A stretch of DNA of 64,000 nucleotides from an uncultured Peptostreptococcaceae bacterium (GCA_947072565.1 CAMTIM010000027.1:39368-103367); one strand, 5' to 3'. Positions 1-8,942 are shown, numbered from the stretch's first letter. The notes: generated by a model from the letters alone, not told the origin. Made by a program: numbers and translations.

Positions 1-222
1 AATGAATATCTTAAAATAAAGGTTGAGGACAATGGTCCTGGAATTAGAGAAGAGCATATAGATAAAATTTATGAGCAAGGCTTTACTACTAAAGACGGTG
101 ATAGAGGACATGGTATGTATATTGTAAAAGAAATAGTAGATGATGCTAATGGAACTATTGAACTAAAAGTAGATAAAGGTGTTATTTGGAATATTACTAT
201 ACCTATGCTAAGGAGTGAGTAG
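1..222 (+). CDS. Sensor histidine kinase, C-terminal end only (DcuS/CitA type)
   Basis: The gene is cut by the left edge of the window; only the last 73 residues are present, open from base 1 to a TAG. They carry the end of a HATPase_c domain: the G1 box DNGPGI at residues 10-15, an F-box-like GFTTK, and the G2 box in RGHGMYIVKE, followed by the closing beta strands. The stop overlaps the ribosome binding site of the following response regulator, so the two form a two-component pair. The partner's DcuR/CitB-type output domain suggests that this kinase senses a carboxylate or a similar small molecule outside the cell; the sensor part lies outside the window, so the ligand is unknown. Confidence 0.85.
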   Translation, partial: NEYLKIKVEDNGPGIREEHIDKIYEQGFTTKDGDRGHGMYIVKEIVDDANGTIELKVDKGVIWNITIPMLRSE

Positions 223-223
223 T

Positions 224-898
224 TTGATTGAAGTAATGATTATTGAAGATGATCCAATGGTGAGAGAAATTAATTCTAGATTTTTAAAAAGAGTGGATGG
301 GTTTAATTTGTGTAAGGCTGTAGGTAGTCTTAATGAGGCAAAAGATTTTATTAAACTTAAAAAACCAGATTTAATATTATTAGATGTTTTTTTACCAAAT
401 GAAAATGGGATAGATTTTTTAAAATGGTTAAGAACCAAAGAAATTGGTGTTGATGTAATATTAATTACAGCAGATAAGACAATAGAAAGAGTTCAAGAGG
501 CTTTTAGGTATGGAGCGATAGATTATTTGATAAAGCCTTTTGATTTTGATAGGTTTAAAGATTCTCTTATTCAATTTAAGGAAAGACACTCTGAGTTTAA
601 AAAAGTTGAAGAAATAGAGCAAAGTAAATTAGATAAACTAATTTTAAATTCTGAAGTAACTCAAAAATATGAAGGGCTTGCAAAAGGGTTCAATAAGTAT
701 ACATATAAATCTTTATGGGATGAAATTGGAAAAATGAATAGTGAATATTTTACATCTGAAGAAATGTCAGAAAGAATAAAAGTTGCTAGAGTTACAGTTA
801 GAAGGTATCTAGAGTACATGGAAAAAGAGGGTCATCTAGAGAAGCTCGTAGAATATGGAAAAGTAGGAAGACCGCAGCATAAATTTAGAAAACTATAA
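224..898 (+). CDS. Response regulator, DcuR/CitB/MalR type
   Basis: A transcription factor of about 224 residues. The receiver domain shows the acidic pocket IIEDD (residues 6-10), the phospho-acceptor Asp54 in LILLDVFLP, Thr82 in LITADK and Lys104 in YLIKPF. The C-terminal part (about 165-215) is the helix-turn-helix of the citrate/C4-dicarboxylate family (SEEMSERIKVARVTVRRYLEYM), ending in the typical GRPQHKFR tail. I place the start at TTG 224, eight bases after AAGGAG (210-215). A GTG at 215 would sit inside that Shine-Dalgarno sequence. It overlaps the kinase stop and is probably translationally coupled to it. Target genes are unknown; the downstream amidase/brnQ region is a possibility but has no visible binding site. 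Confidence 0.9.
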   Translation: MIEVMIIEDDPMVREINSRFLKRVDGFNLCKAVGSLNEAKDFIKLKKPDLILLDVFLPNENGIDFLKWLRTKEIGVDVILITADKTIERVQEAFRYGAIDYLIKPFDFDRFKDSLIQFKERHSEFKKVEEIEQSKLDKLILNSEVTQKYEGLAKGFNKYTYKSLWDEIGKMNSEYFTSEEMSERIKVARVTVRRYLEYMEKEGHLEKLVEYGKVGRPQHKFRKL

Positions 899-905
899 AT
901 ATATA

Positions 906-948
906 AAAAAATCGATTCTTAATATATAATTTTAAGTTTCGGTTTTTT
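906..948 (+). terminator. Rho-independent terminator of the two-component operon
   Basis: AAAAAATCGA and CTTAA on the left pair with TTAAG and TTTCGGTTTTTT on the right, with a small internal mismatch and a 3' T run. It sits eight bases after the response regulator stop. Confidence 0.7.
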
Positions 949-1031
949 TATTTTATATAAATATTAAAAATTAATATTATGTATATATTTCTAATTAGAA
1001 CAATATTAATAAACTTCATAAAGAAAACACA

Positions 1032-1058
1032 TTGAAATCAAAATGTATATGTTAAAAT
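1032..1058 (+). promoter_or_regulatory. Promoter of the first amidase gene
   Basis: TTGAAA (1032-1037) and TAAAAT (1053-1058) are 15 bases apart. The same arrangement, with TTGGAA and TAAAAT also 15 apart, is kept at 4607-4633 before the second amidase, which supports a functional element despite the short spacer. Confidence 0.5.
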
Positions 1059-1167
1059 AGCTTTTAAGGAGTACTGTTTTTCCAAAAATATATTTTATAT
1101 ATAAAGCTTAATTAATAATTTAATTAAATCGGAGTATAATAAGTATAAATTAAATTGAAAATTAAGC

Positions 1168-1200
1168 AATATTTTAATTTTAAAATTAAATTAAAATATT
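1168..1200. repeat. Perfect 13-bp inverted repeat in the amidase leader
   Basis: AATATTTTAATTT (1168-1180) is exactly mirrored by AAATTAAAATATT (1188-1200), with a seven-base loop. It has no T run and lies 54 bases before the start codon. No equivalent palindrome is seen before the second amidase. Confidence 0.6.
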
Positions 1201-1253
1201 CTATAATACACAATAAAAAAGATAATCATAATATTAAAATGAGGTGAAGAGCT

Positions 1254-2825
1254 GTGTTTAGTTTTAGAAAAATTACTAAAAAATTTGTTACTGCTGTAAT
1301 AGAAAAAAATATTAAAAAACAAATAAAGTATCAATATGATGAGGAAAAAATTACAGAATCAAAAAATGAAATTAACATAGAACAATTCAGAAATGAACTT
1401 GAAAAAATGGATGAAAGTAGATTTGAAAATATTGAAAAATTACTAATGGGTTCAAATATAAAAGATATACAAAATATGTATGAGTCAAAAAAAATAACTT
1501 GTGAAGAGTTAGTAAATTATTATTTAAAGAGAATTGAAAAATACGATATAAACAAACTTAACTCAATAATAGAATTGAATCCTGATGCAATTAAAATTGC
1601 AAAAGAAAAAGATTTAGGTGACAAAAAAGGAAAATTATATGGTATTCCAATAACTTTAAAAGGTAACATAGGAACTGGGGATAAAATGCATACTACTGCT
1701 GGAGTTTATGCGTTAAAAGATTCTATTTTAGATAAAGATTCTTTCGTTGTACAAAAGTTAAGAGAAGAAGGCGCTATTATTCTAGGAAAAACTAATCTTA
1801 GTGAATGGGCAAACTATATGACTAGTAACTCATCTAATGGGTATTCAGCTTTAGGGGGTCAAACACATAATGCTTACGGAAAGTATGATGTAGGGGGATC
1901 AAGTTCGGGATCAGCAGCTTCTGTTGCTGGTGGATTTTCAGTAGCTTCAATAGGAACTGAAACTGCTGGATCAATGGTGTATCCTTGTAGTCAAAATTCA
2001 GTTGTGGGAATAAAGCCTTCAATGGGTCTAGTAAGTAGAGATAGAATAATTCCAATAGTAGAAGCACAGGATACAGCGGGTGTAGTAGCTAAAAATGTTG
2101 AGGATATTGCTTTAATACTTGAAAGTATATCTGGATATGATGTAAATGATATGGACACAAAAGAAGGAGAAAAATATATAGAAGATTATACTAAATATAC
2201 AGGTCAAAATTCTGCAAAAGGTTTTAAAGTAGCGATAGTTGAGCCTTTAGCAGTTAGAAATGAAGAAAATGAAATTTTGGATAGAGTGGAAAAAGAACTT
2301 AAAGATATGGGTGCTCAAGTAATAAAAACTGAGTTTTCAGATGAGGTTCTTAAAATTGAAATGAGTAAAGCTTTAGAGATTGGATTTAAGTATGATGTTA
2401 ACAAGTATCTTGAGATAGCAAAAGTTAATGGAGTTAATAATTTAAATGATATAGTTGAATTTAACAAAAAAGATTTAGCTAATAGAGCTCCTTATGGACA
2501 AGATTTATTAGAAAAATCACTACAAGAAAAAACTTCTATTGAAGACTATAAAAAATTAATAAACAAAAATAGAGAAAAAAGTAGCAAAATCATAGATGAT
2601 ATACTAAAAGATGCAGATATAATAGTATCATTAAGTAATCAAGCGTCTATCGCTTACGCACCAGCAGGATATCCTGCAATTACTGTTCCTGCAGGGTATA
2701 AAAGTAATAAAGAACCAATAGGAGTTACATTTGTAGGTTCTAAATTCCAAGACGGAAAATTGATAAATATAGCTTATATATATGAAAAAAATACTAAGCA
2801 CAGAGTAGAACCAATTCTAAAATAA
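1254..2825 (+). CDS. Amidase, amidase-signature (GatA-like) family
   Basis: A hydrolase of 523 residues of the amidase-signature family, which cleaves carboxamide bonds with a Ser-cis-Ser-Lys triad. The triad is visible: Lys136 in IPITLKGNI, cis-Ser216 in GGSSSGSAA and the nucleophile Ser240 in GTETAGSM; the spacing matches that of the family. The conserved PAGYPAITVPAG segment (about 475-486) and the YEKNTKHR tail are intact. Residues 1-66 are a charged, Lys/Glu-rich extension before the usual domain start. There is no clear signal peptide, so it is probably cytosolic. The start is GTG 1254, seven to eight bases after GAGGTGA. It stands alone before a terminator. The substrate cannot be read from sequence; it is not the GatA subunit of a GatCAB operon, since gatB and gatC are absent here. 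Confidence 0.85.
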   Translation: MFSFRKITKKFVTAVIEKNIKKQIKYQYDEEKITESKNEINIEQFRNELEKMDESRFENIEKLLMGSNIKDIQNMYESKKITCEELVNYYLKRIEKYDINKLNSIIELNPDAIKIAKEKDLGDKKGKLYGIPITLKGNIGTGDKMHTTAGVYALKDSILDKDSFVVQKLREEGAIILGKTNLSEWANYMTSNSSNGYSALGGQTHNAYGKYDVGGSSSGSAASVAGGFSVASIGTETAGSMVYPCSQNSVVGIKPSMGLVSRDRIIPIVEAQDTAGVVAKNVEDIALILESISGYDVNDMDTKEGEKYIEDYTKYTGQNSAKGFKVAIVEPLAVRNEENEILDRVEKELKDMGAQVIKTEFSDEVLKIEMSKALEIGFKYDVNKYLEIAKVNGVNNLNDIVEFNKKDLANRAPYGQDLLEKSLQEKTSIEDYKKLINKNREKSSKIIDDILKDADIIVSLSNQASIAYAPAGYPAITVPAGYKSNKEPIGVTFVGSKFQDGKLINIAYIYEKNTKHRVEPILK

Positions 2826-2851
2826 TTAATAAATTTAGTCTTTAAATTTAA

Positions 2852-2891
2852 AATATATCCTAATGTGAAAATATTAGGATATATTTTTTTG
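2852..2891 (+). terminator. Terminator of the first amidase gene
   Basis: AATATATCCTAAT (2852-2864) pairs perfectly with ATTAGGATATATT (2872-2884) and is followed by seven Ts. Confidence 0.9.
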
Positions 2892-3035
2892 TAAAAAATT
2901 AAATATTATTAGTCGATACTATTTTACAGAATGCACTGCTGGTTAAAGGAAGTTAATAAATACTAATAAAATTATATGTCGAATAAGGTCAGAATTAGAG
3001 AAATGCTAAAATTATGTTAAATATTTTGAAAATTG

Positions 3036-3064
3036 TTGCAATTGAAAATAAAAATCTATACAAT
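3036..3064 (+). promoter_or_regulatory. Promoter of brnQ
   Basis: TTGCAA (3036-3041), a 17-base spacer and TACAAT (3059-3064) make a good vegetative promoter. The predicted 5' leader is about 40 bases. I see no T-box structure. Confidence 0.7.
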
Positions 3065-3109
3065 TACCTCAATATAGTAAATGCTTATAAATTTTTATAG
3101 GGGGTTTAT

Positions 3110-4426
3110 ATGAAAAAACAATATCTAGATACAGTAGTTGTAGGATTTGCCTTATTTGCCATGTTCTTTGGTGCTGGAAATTTAATATTTCCACCATATT
3201 TAGGACTTGTATCAGGTAACCAGTGGTTACTAGGGTTTAGCGGATTTGTTATAGCAGACGTTGGATTAGCTTTATTAGCAATATTAGCAGCAGCAAAATG
3301 TCAAGGTGACATAAGCAAGGTTTTAGGTAGAAGTGGAAAAGTTCTATCTAGAGTATTAGCAGCATCAATCATGATTTGTTTAGGACCACTTTTAGCAATA
3401 CCAAGAACAGGAGCAACAACATTTGAAATGGGTGTAGCACCTATTATTGGAGGATTTAGTCCGATATTATTTTCAGTAATATTTTTTGGTTTAACACTTG
3501 TGCTTACAATAAAACCATCTAAAGTTGTAGATATAATAGGTCAATATTTAACACCGGCATTATTAATTGCATTAATATTTTTAATTGTTATGGGAATTGT
3601 ATCACCACTTGGAGATTTAAATCAACCAGCAGTAATAGAGGGAATATTTGCAGAAGGAGTTAAACAAGGATATCAAACAATGGATCCATTAGGTGCGATA
3701 GCTTTATCAGCTGTAGTAATAATATCACTTGGACAAAAGGGATATACTAAGGAATCTGATAAAATTAAATTAACATTACAAGCAGGTCTTGTTGCAGGGG
3801 TAGCTTTATTCATAGTATATGGAGGACTTGCATATTTAGGATCTACAGTTGCACATCAGTTTAAGGGTATAAATCCAGCTGATATAAATCAAACATCATT
3901 AATAGTAAACATAACAGAACAGTTATTAGGTCAACCAGGAAAAATAATATTAGCATTAATAGTAGCATTAGCTTGTTTAACAACATCTATAGGTCTTGTT
4001 TCAGCAACAGCTCAATATTTTTCTAAGGTTTCTAATGGAAAAGTAAAATATGAAACTATAGTAATTGGTGTATGTATATTTAGTGCAGTAGTAGCAAACT
4101 TTGGTGTTAGTACAATAATAAAATTCTCAGCACCAATATTAACAGTTATTTATCCAGCTACAATAGTACTAGTATTAATGACATTATTTAATAAACAGAT
4201 TAAAAATGATAATGCATTTAAATATGCTACATATGTAGCTTTAATAGTAAGTGTGCTTACAGTTGTTGATGGCATGGGAATTAAAATGTCATTTATACAT
4301 AAGTTACCTTTTGATGGTATAGGATTTAACTGGATAGTTCCAGTTTTAATAGGTGGTATATTAGGTAACTTCATACCATCAAAAAACAATATAGGTTACA
4401 ATAATGAGAATGAAGAGATAATGTAA
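3110..4426 (+). CDS. brnQ: Branched-chain amino acid carrier BrnQ (LIVCS family)
   Basis: An integral membrane symporter of 438 residues that imports leucine, isoleucine and valine with Na+ or H+. The N-terminus has the family hallmark FALFAMFFGAGNLIFPPYLG (residues 14-33), and the rest alternates hydrophobic helices (about 12) with short loops, including the ISLGQKGYTKESDKIK segment. Length is normal for the family. Start ATG 3110 follows AGGGGG. It has its own promoter and terminator. It lies between the two amidase copies, which suggests that the duplicated block had brnQ between its halves, not that the functions are coupled. Branched-chain amino acid uptake suits a Stickland-type amino acid fermenter. 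Confidence 0.93.
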   Translation: MKKQYLDTVVVGFALFAMFFGAGNLIFPPYLGLVSGNQWLLGFSGFVIADVGLALLAILAAAKCQGDISKVLGRSGKVLSRVLAASIMICLGPLLAIPRTGATTFEMGVAPIIGGFSPILFSVIFFGLTLVLTIKPSKVVDIIGQYLTPALLIALIFLIVMGIVSPLGDLNQPAVIEGIFAEGVKQGYQTMDPLGAIALSAVVIISLGQKGYTKESDKIKLTLQAGLVAGVALFIVYGGLAYLGSTVAHQFKGINPADINQTSLIVNITEQLLGQPGKIILALIVALACLTTSIGLVSATAQYFSKVSNGKVKYETIVIGVCIFSAVVANFGVSTIIKFSAPILTVIYPATIVLVLMTLFNKQIKNDNAFKYATYVALIVSVLTVVDGMGIKMSFIHKLPFDGIGFNWIVPVLIGGILGNFIPSKNNIGYNNENEEIM

Positions 4427-4488
4427 GTATATAAAGAAATAGTATTTATTAATTAGAATTAATTATATATTTAAATATATGAAATAAG

Positions 4489-4517
4489 AACCGTATCACA
4501 CTGTGGTGCGGTTTTTA
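4489..4517 (+). terminator. Terminator of brnQ
   Basis: AACCGTATCAC pairs with GTGGTGCGGTT (two wobble pairs), followed by a T run. Confidence 0.85.
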
Positions 4518-4606
4518 TTTTGCATAAAATCCGTATTACAATAATGATTATTTTATATATCTATATATACGTAACGAATGTTAATAAGATTCACACAAAA
4601 AACATA

Positions 4607-4633
4607 TTGGAATTGAAATATATAGGGTAAAAT
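4607..4633 (+). promoter_or_regulatory. Promoter of the second amidase gene
   Basis: TTGGAA (4607-4612), a 15-base spacer and TAAAAT (4628-4633), then AGCTTTTAAGGA as at the first amidase. Confidence 0.45.
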
Positions 4634-4820
4634 AGCTTTTAAGGAAAGGGGATTGTCGAAAAAAGGTGATTTATATATAAACAAATATAAAAGTTAGTAT
4701 TACTATAACAATCTAAAATTAAATATAAGATAATTAAATAATTTTAAAGCTGTATGCATATGTAATATCAAAATAGAATCATAAAGTTAAAAAAGAAATT
4801 AAGGCAACAATAAAATTAAA

Positions 4821-6071
4821 ATGAGGTGGCAGATATATGAAGAAGATCTTGATATACAAAAGATGTATGATACAAAACAAATTACTTGTGAAGAGTTAGT
4901 AACATATTATTTAAAGAAAATTGAAAAGTATGATATAAATAAACTTAACTCAATAATAGAATTAAATCCTGATGCTATTAAAATTGCAAAAGAAAAAGAT
5001 TCAGGAGATAAAAAAGGGAAATTATATGGGATTCCAATAACTTTAAAAGGAAACATAGGAACTGGAGATAAAATGCATACTACTGCAGGTGCATATGCTC
5101 TAAAAGATTCTGTTTTAGATAAAGATTCTTTTGTTGCACAAAAACTAAGAGAAGAAGGTGCTATTATATTAGGTAAAACTAATCTTAGTGAATGGGCAAA
5201 TTATATGTCTGATAAGTCATCTAGTGGGTATTCAGCATTAGGAGGTCAAACACATAATCCTTATGGAAAATATGATGTAGGTGGATCAAGTTCAGGATCA
5301 GCAGCTTCTGTTTCAGCAGGGTTTTCAGTAGCGTCAATAGGAACTGAAACTGCTGGATCGATGATATATCCTTCAAGTCAAAATTCAGTTGTTGGAATAA
5401 AGCCTTCAATAGGAACAGTAAGTAGAGATAGAATAATTCCAATAGTAGAGGCACAAGATACAGCAGGTGTAGTAGCAAAGAATGTTGATGATTCAGCTTT
5501 AATACTTGAAGCTATATCTGGATATGATGCAAATGATGTTGAGACAAAAGAAGGACAACAACATAAAGAAGACTATACTAAATATATAGATGAAAACTCT
5601 GTAAAAGGTCTTAAAGTAGCAATCGTAAAACCTTTAGGAGCTAGAAGCGAAGAGATTGATATTCTAAATAGAATAGAAAAAGAATTTGAAGGTATGGGAG
5701 CTAAAGTAGTAGAATCTAAATTCCAAGAAGAAGCGTATAATATAGAAATGAGTAAAGCATTAGAAATTGGTTTCAAATATGATGTTAACAAATATCTTGA
5801 AATTGCGAAATTTAAAGGAATTAATGATTTAAAGGATATAGTAGACTTTAATAAAAATAGAAAAAATGCTGGTAAAGTTATAGATGATATATTAAAAGAC
5901 GCGGATGTGATAATATCATTAAGCAATCAAGCATCTATGATATATGCACCAGCAGGATACAAAACTACTGGGGAGCCAATAGGAGTTACACTTGTAGGAG
6001 CTAAATTCCAAGAAGGTAAATTAATAAAAATTGCAAATATATATATAAGTAATTATAAAAGATATTGGTAA
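4821..6071 (+). pseudogene. Second amidase copy, shortened and probably decaying
   Basis: The reading frame is open for 416 residues and closely matches the upstream amidase, with the Lys (IPITLKGNI), cis-Ser (GGSSSGSAA) and Ser (GTETAGSM) triad intact. Compared with that copy it lacks the first 66 or so residues, 33 residues after VDFN (junction near 5850-5860) and the nine residues PAITVPAGY (junction near 5958), and its C-terminal YEKNTKHR motif is replaced by YISNYKRYW. The well-spaced start, ATG 4837 after GAGGTGG, is out of frame with the amidase and stops after about 20 codons. The in-frame ATG 4821 overlaps the Shine-Dalgarno sequence and ATG 4863 lacks one. The missing PAITVPAG segment belongs to the conserved core, so I expect an inactive or poorly made protein, but an altered functional enzyme cannot be excluded. 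Confidence 0.6.
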
Positions 6072-6084
6072 TATTGCGTGGAAT

Positions 6085-6113
6085 TTGTCAATATAACAAG
6101 AATATGATATTAT
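6085..6113 (+). promoter_or_regulatory. Promoter of the PhnA-like gene
   Basis: TTGTCA (6085-6090), a 17-base spacer and TATTAT (6108-6113) with an extended TGA before the -10. It closely resembles the veg promoter at 46157. Confidence 0.75.
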
Positions 6114-6182
6114 ATAATTCTATAATAAGTTCTCTACAGCTTATAAAAGAGAATTGAAAAAATGAACGGAGGAAATATAATT

Positions 6183-6527
6183 ATGGAAAATTTACCAAAT
6201 TGCCCAAAATGTAATTCAGAATATACTTATGAAGATGGAAGTCTTTTAGTTTGCCCAGAATGCTCTCATGAATGGTCTTTAGAATCAGGAAATGGTGAAG
6301 ATACAGATGTTATAAAAGATGCAAATGGAAATATATTAAATGATGGAGATGCTGTAACAGTAATCAAAGACCTTAAAGTAAAAGGAAGTTCATCATCTAT
6401 AAAAATAGGAACAAAAGTTAAGAGTATACGTTTAGTTCCTGGTGCATCTGATGGACATGATATAGAATGTAAAATAGATGGTTTCGGAGCTATGAAATTA
6501 AAATCTAGTGTTGTTAAAAAAGCGTAG
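6183..6527 (+). CDS. PhnA/YjdM-family zinc ribbon protein
   Basis: A small protein of 114 residues. The N-terminal zinc ribbon uses Cys7, Cys10, Cys24 and Cys27 (CPKC and CPEC). The C-terminal part, from [43 protein letters not shown], is the SH3-like PhnA domain. The family was once named for alkylphosphonate use, but members such as E. coli YjdM stand outside the C-P lyase pathway, and there are no phn genes here; the role is unknown. I chose ATG 6183, ten bases after GGAGG (6168-6172), over the in-frame ATG 6162 that precedes that site. It is a single-gene unit with a strong promoter and a shared terminator. Confidence 0.88.
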   Translation: MENLPNCPKCNSEYTYEDGSLLVCPECSHEWSLESGNGEDTDVIKDANGNILNDGDAVTVIKDLKVKGSSSSIKIGTKVKSIRLVPGASDGHDIECKIDGFGAMKLKSSVVKKA

Positions 6528-6545
6528 TTCTACGTTTTAAATAGT

Positions 6546-6580
6546 AAAAATCCCCGTATCAATAGATACAGGGATTTTTT
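6546..6580. terminator. Bidirectional terminator between phnA-like gene and tdh
   Basis: ATCCCCGTATC pairs with GATACAGGGAT around a four-base loop, with A and T runs on either side. It serves both converging genes and overlaps the tdh stop codon. Confidence 0.85.
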
Positions 6581-7532
6581 AGTTACAACCAATTCCTTTA
6601 ATTTTTAATTTTTCTAACATATCAACAGTCATTTTACTTAAATCATATTTAACCTTAAATCCCCATTCATTTATTGCACATGTTGGGTCAATGGAGTTAG
6701 GCCAAGATTCAGCAATTGATTGGCGTATTGGATCTACATTATATCCAAATTCAAAGTCAGGGATATGTTTTTTTATTTCATTAGCAATTTCATCTGGATC
6801 AAAATTCATAGCTGTTATATTAAATGCATTTCTATGAATTAATTTAGAACTATCAGCCTCTATTAAATCAACTATAGCATCAAGTGCATCTGGCATATAC
6901 ATCATATCCATTTGAGTTCCTTTAGCTATAAATGAATCATATTTTTTATTTTTTAAGGCTTCATAATATATATCAACAGCATAATCTGTAGTTCCACCTC
7001 CAGGAGGTGTTACATATGATATTAGACCTGGGAATCTGACACCTCTAGTATCCACATTAAACTTATTGAAGTAATAATCACACAGTAACTCTCCTGCTAC
7101 TTTAGTTACACCATACATAGTGCTAGGTCTTTGTAGAGTATCTTGAGGAGTTAAATTTTTAGGAGAATTAGAACCAAATGCTGCTATAGAACTAGGTGTA
7201 AACAATTTACAGTTAAGTTCTTTACAAACTTCTAATACATTACTTAACCCACCCATATTAAGCTTCCAAGCAAATTGTGGATTTTGTTCACCTACAGCAG
7301 ACAGTAAAGAAGCTAAATGAATTATTGTATCTACATTATATTTTTTTGCAACTGAGCCCATAGATTCAATATCCATAACATCAAGTGTTTCAAACAAGCC
7401 ATTATTTATAATTTCACTAGTAGAACGTATATCAGTAGCAACAACATTATCAACACCGTATTCACTTCTAAGTTTTGAAGTTAGTTCTGAACCAATTTGA
7501 CCTGAGGCTCCAGTAATAAGCACTTTTTTCAT
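6579..7532 (-). CDS. tdh: L-threonine 3-dehydrogenase, epimerase-like SDR type
   Basis: A cytosolic enzyme of 317 residues that oxidises L-threonine with NAD+ to 2-amino-3-ketobutyrate. It is the extended short-chain dehydrogenase (UDP-glucose-4-epimerase-like) form, not the zinc alcohol-dehydrogenase form of E. coli Tdh. The Rossmann motif TGASGQIG is at residues 7-14, Ser114/115 in TPSSIAAFG, and Tyr140-x3-Lys144 in MYGVTK. RFPGLISY is typical of this family. Start ATG 7532 follows AGGAGG. It is the second gene of a minus-strand pair, 31 bases after kbl, whose product uses the unstable ketobutyrate at once; that pairing is the main reason for the specific name. Confidence 0.87.
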   Translation of the reverse strand: MKKVLITGASGQIGSELTSKLRSEYGVDNVVATDIRSTSEIINNGLFETLDVMDIESMGSVAKKYNVDTIIHLASLLSAVGEQNPQFAWKLNMGGLSNVLEVCKELNCKLFTPSSIAAFGSNSPKNLTPQDTLQRPSTMYGVTKVAGELLCDYYFNKFNVDTRGVRFPGLISYVTPPGGGTTDYAVDIYYEALKNKKYDSFIAKGTQMDMMYMPDALDAIVDLIEADSSKLIHRNAFNITAMNFDPDEIANEIKKHIPDFEFGYNVDPIRQSIAESWPNSIDPTCAINEWGFKVKYDLSKMTVDMLEKLKIKGIGCN

Positions 7533-7563
7533 CTATTTTCCTCCTAATAAATTAAAATAAAAA

Positions 7564-8769
7564 TTATATTATTTCTAATTCTTTTCCAACTTTTTCATAA
7601 ATAGCTAAAGCTTTATCAAGCATTTCTTTTGTATGAGAGGCTGTTGGCATATTTCTAACTCTTCCACTTCCTTTTGGAACAGTAGGAAAAACTATAGATT
7701 TAGCATAGACACCTTCTTCTAAAAGTCTTTTACTAAATAATTGAGTTTTAGTTTCATCACCTATTATGCAAGGAGTTATAGGTGTTTCGCTTTTGCCTAT
7801 ATTAAAACCTAAAGATTTTAAACCTTCTTTTAAATAATTTCCATTTTCCCATACTTTATTAACTAAATAATCATTTTTCATAAGAATATTTATAGATTTT
7901 GTACAAGCAGCAGCAGAACCAGGAGTTAAAGATGTTGAAAATAGGAAAGGTCTACCTCTGACTTTTAACCAATCAATAAGATCCTTTGACCCAGCAACAT
8001 ATCCACCTACTACTCCAATAGCTTTAGACAAAGTTCCAATTTGAAAATCGATTTTATCAGATAAGCCAAAATGCTTACATGTTCCAGCACCATTTCCAGT
8101 AACGCCTGATCCATGAGCATCATCAACATATGTAATTAAATCAAATTCTTGGGCTATTTCAACAATTTGTGGTAATTTGGCAATATCCCCATCCATAGAA
8201 AAAACTCCATCAGTAATGACCATAATTTTATTATATTGATTACTTTCTTTAGCTAGCTTAGCTTTTTCTCTTAAATCATTCATATCGGAATGTTTATATC
8301 TTATAACCTTAGATCCGCATAACCTACAACCATCTATTATTGATGCATGATTTAATTCATCAGATAAAATTGCATCGTTTTTGTCCATGACAGCAGAGAT
8401 AGCACCCATATTACAATTAAATCCTGATTGGAATGCTATAGCAGATTCTGTTCCTTTGAATTTAGCAATAGTAGCTTCAAGAATATCATGAACTTCAAGA
8501 GTACCATTTATAGTTCTCACAGCTCCAGCTCCGGTACCATACTTATTAGTTGCATCAATTTCAGCTTTTTTTAATCTATCATCTGTAGCTAAACCTAAAT
8601 AATTATTAGATGATAAATTTATTAAATTTTTATCGTTTATTTTTATAATTGGACCATTGGGACTTTGAAGTAAATCTATTTTGTTATAAAGTCCATTTGA
8701 CTTTAGTTCTGTTAAATTTTTTGATAGAAATTTAGATAAAGATTTATTTTCCAAACCATGCATAGTCAT
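7564..8769 (-). CDS. kbl: Glycine C-acetyltransferase (2-amino-3-ketobutyrate CoA ligase)
   Basis: A PLP enzyme of 401 residues of the alpha-oxoamine synthase family. It cleaves 2-amino-3-ketobutyrate with CoA to glycine and acetyl-CoA. The PLP lysine is Lys249 in [13 protein letters not shown], and [11 protein letters not shown] (216-226) holds the cofactor-binding Asp and His. The relatives BioF and HemA share this fold; the tdh gene next door favours Kbl. I chose ATG 8769, eight bases after the GGGG of AAAGGGGTG; the upstream GTG 8778 lies inside that ribosome binding site. kbl-tdh makes threonine a source of glycine and acetyl-CoA, which fits an amino-acid-fermenting anaerobe. No clear -35/-10 pair was found upstream. 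Confidence 0.9.
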   Translation of the reverse strand: MTMHGLENKSLSKFLSKNLTELKSNGLYNKIDLLQSPNGPIIKINDKNLINLSSNNYLGLATDDRLKKAEIDATNKYGTGAGAVRTINGTLEVHDILEATIAKFKGTESAIAFQSGFNCNMGAISAVMDKNDAILSDELNHASIIDGCRLCGSKVIRYKHSDMNDLREKAKLAKESNQYNKIMVITDGVFSMDGDIAKLPQIVEIAQEFDLITYVDDAHGSGVTGNGAGTCKHFGLSDKIDFQIGTLSKAIGVVGGYVAGSKDLIDWLKVRGRPFLFSTSLTPGSAAACTKSINILMKNDYLVNKVWENGNYLKEGLKSLGFNIGKSETPITPCIIGDETKTQLFSKRLLEEGVYAKSIVFPTVPKGSGRVRNMPTASHTKEMLDKALAIYEKVGKELEII

Positions 8770-8843
8770 GTAAATCACCCCTTTAATTAGTAACTTTCAT
8801 ATATAAGGATTGTCATGAAACATTAGCGATAAGACTGTTTTTA

Positions 8844-8872
8844 TTGATTAAATGTATTTTAAATAGTATTAT
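8844..8872 (+). promoter_or_regulatory. Promoter of the yitT-like gene
   Basis: TTGATT (8844-8849), a 17-base spacer and TATTAT (8867-8872). Confidence 0.6.
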
Positions 8873-8942
8873 ATATGATATATATGTATGTTTTAAGCTA
8901 AGAAATAATTCGAAATTTAATAATCATATCGAAGGAAAAGGA

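Larger units (their letters stand above)
899..1253. other. 355-bp intergenic region: terminator, promoter and AT-rich leader of the first amidase
   Basis: It holds the terminator at 906-948, a promoter at 1032-1058 and a leader of about 190 bases with a long palindrome at 1168-1200. Bases 1000-1075 are clearly related to 4575-4650, upstream of the second amidase (shared core GGTAAAATAGCTTTTAAGGA or near-identical). No gene is visible. Confidence 0.6.
4427..4820. other. 394-bp intergenic region between brnQ and the second amidase
   Basis: It holds the brnQ terminator, a promoter (4607-4633) that mirrors the one before the first amidase, and an AT-rich leader of about 190 bases. A possible 14-codon reading frame from TTG 4654 after AAAGGGGA has no counterpart upstream of the first copy and is not called. 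Confidence 0.5.

Noticed and set aside
2892..3109. Possible T-box leader before brnQ
   Set aside because: The promoter leaves a leader of only about 40 bases, and no T-box sequence is present.
4654..4698. 14-codon frame as a leader peptide of the second amidase
   Set aside because: The first amidase leader has no counterpart, and the host gene is probably decaying.
8800..8832. ATATAAGG-...-TGAAACATTA shared with 21095-21120 (ATATAAAGG-...-TGAAACATTA)
   Set aside because: About 20 loosely matching bases in AT-rich DNA; no shared context beyond divergent gene starts. Probably chance.
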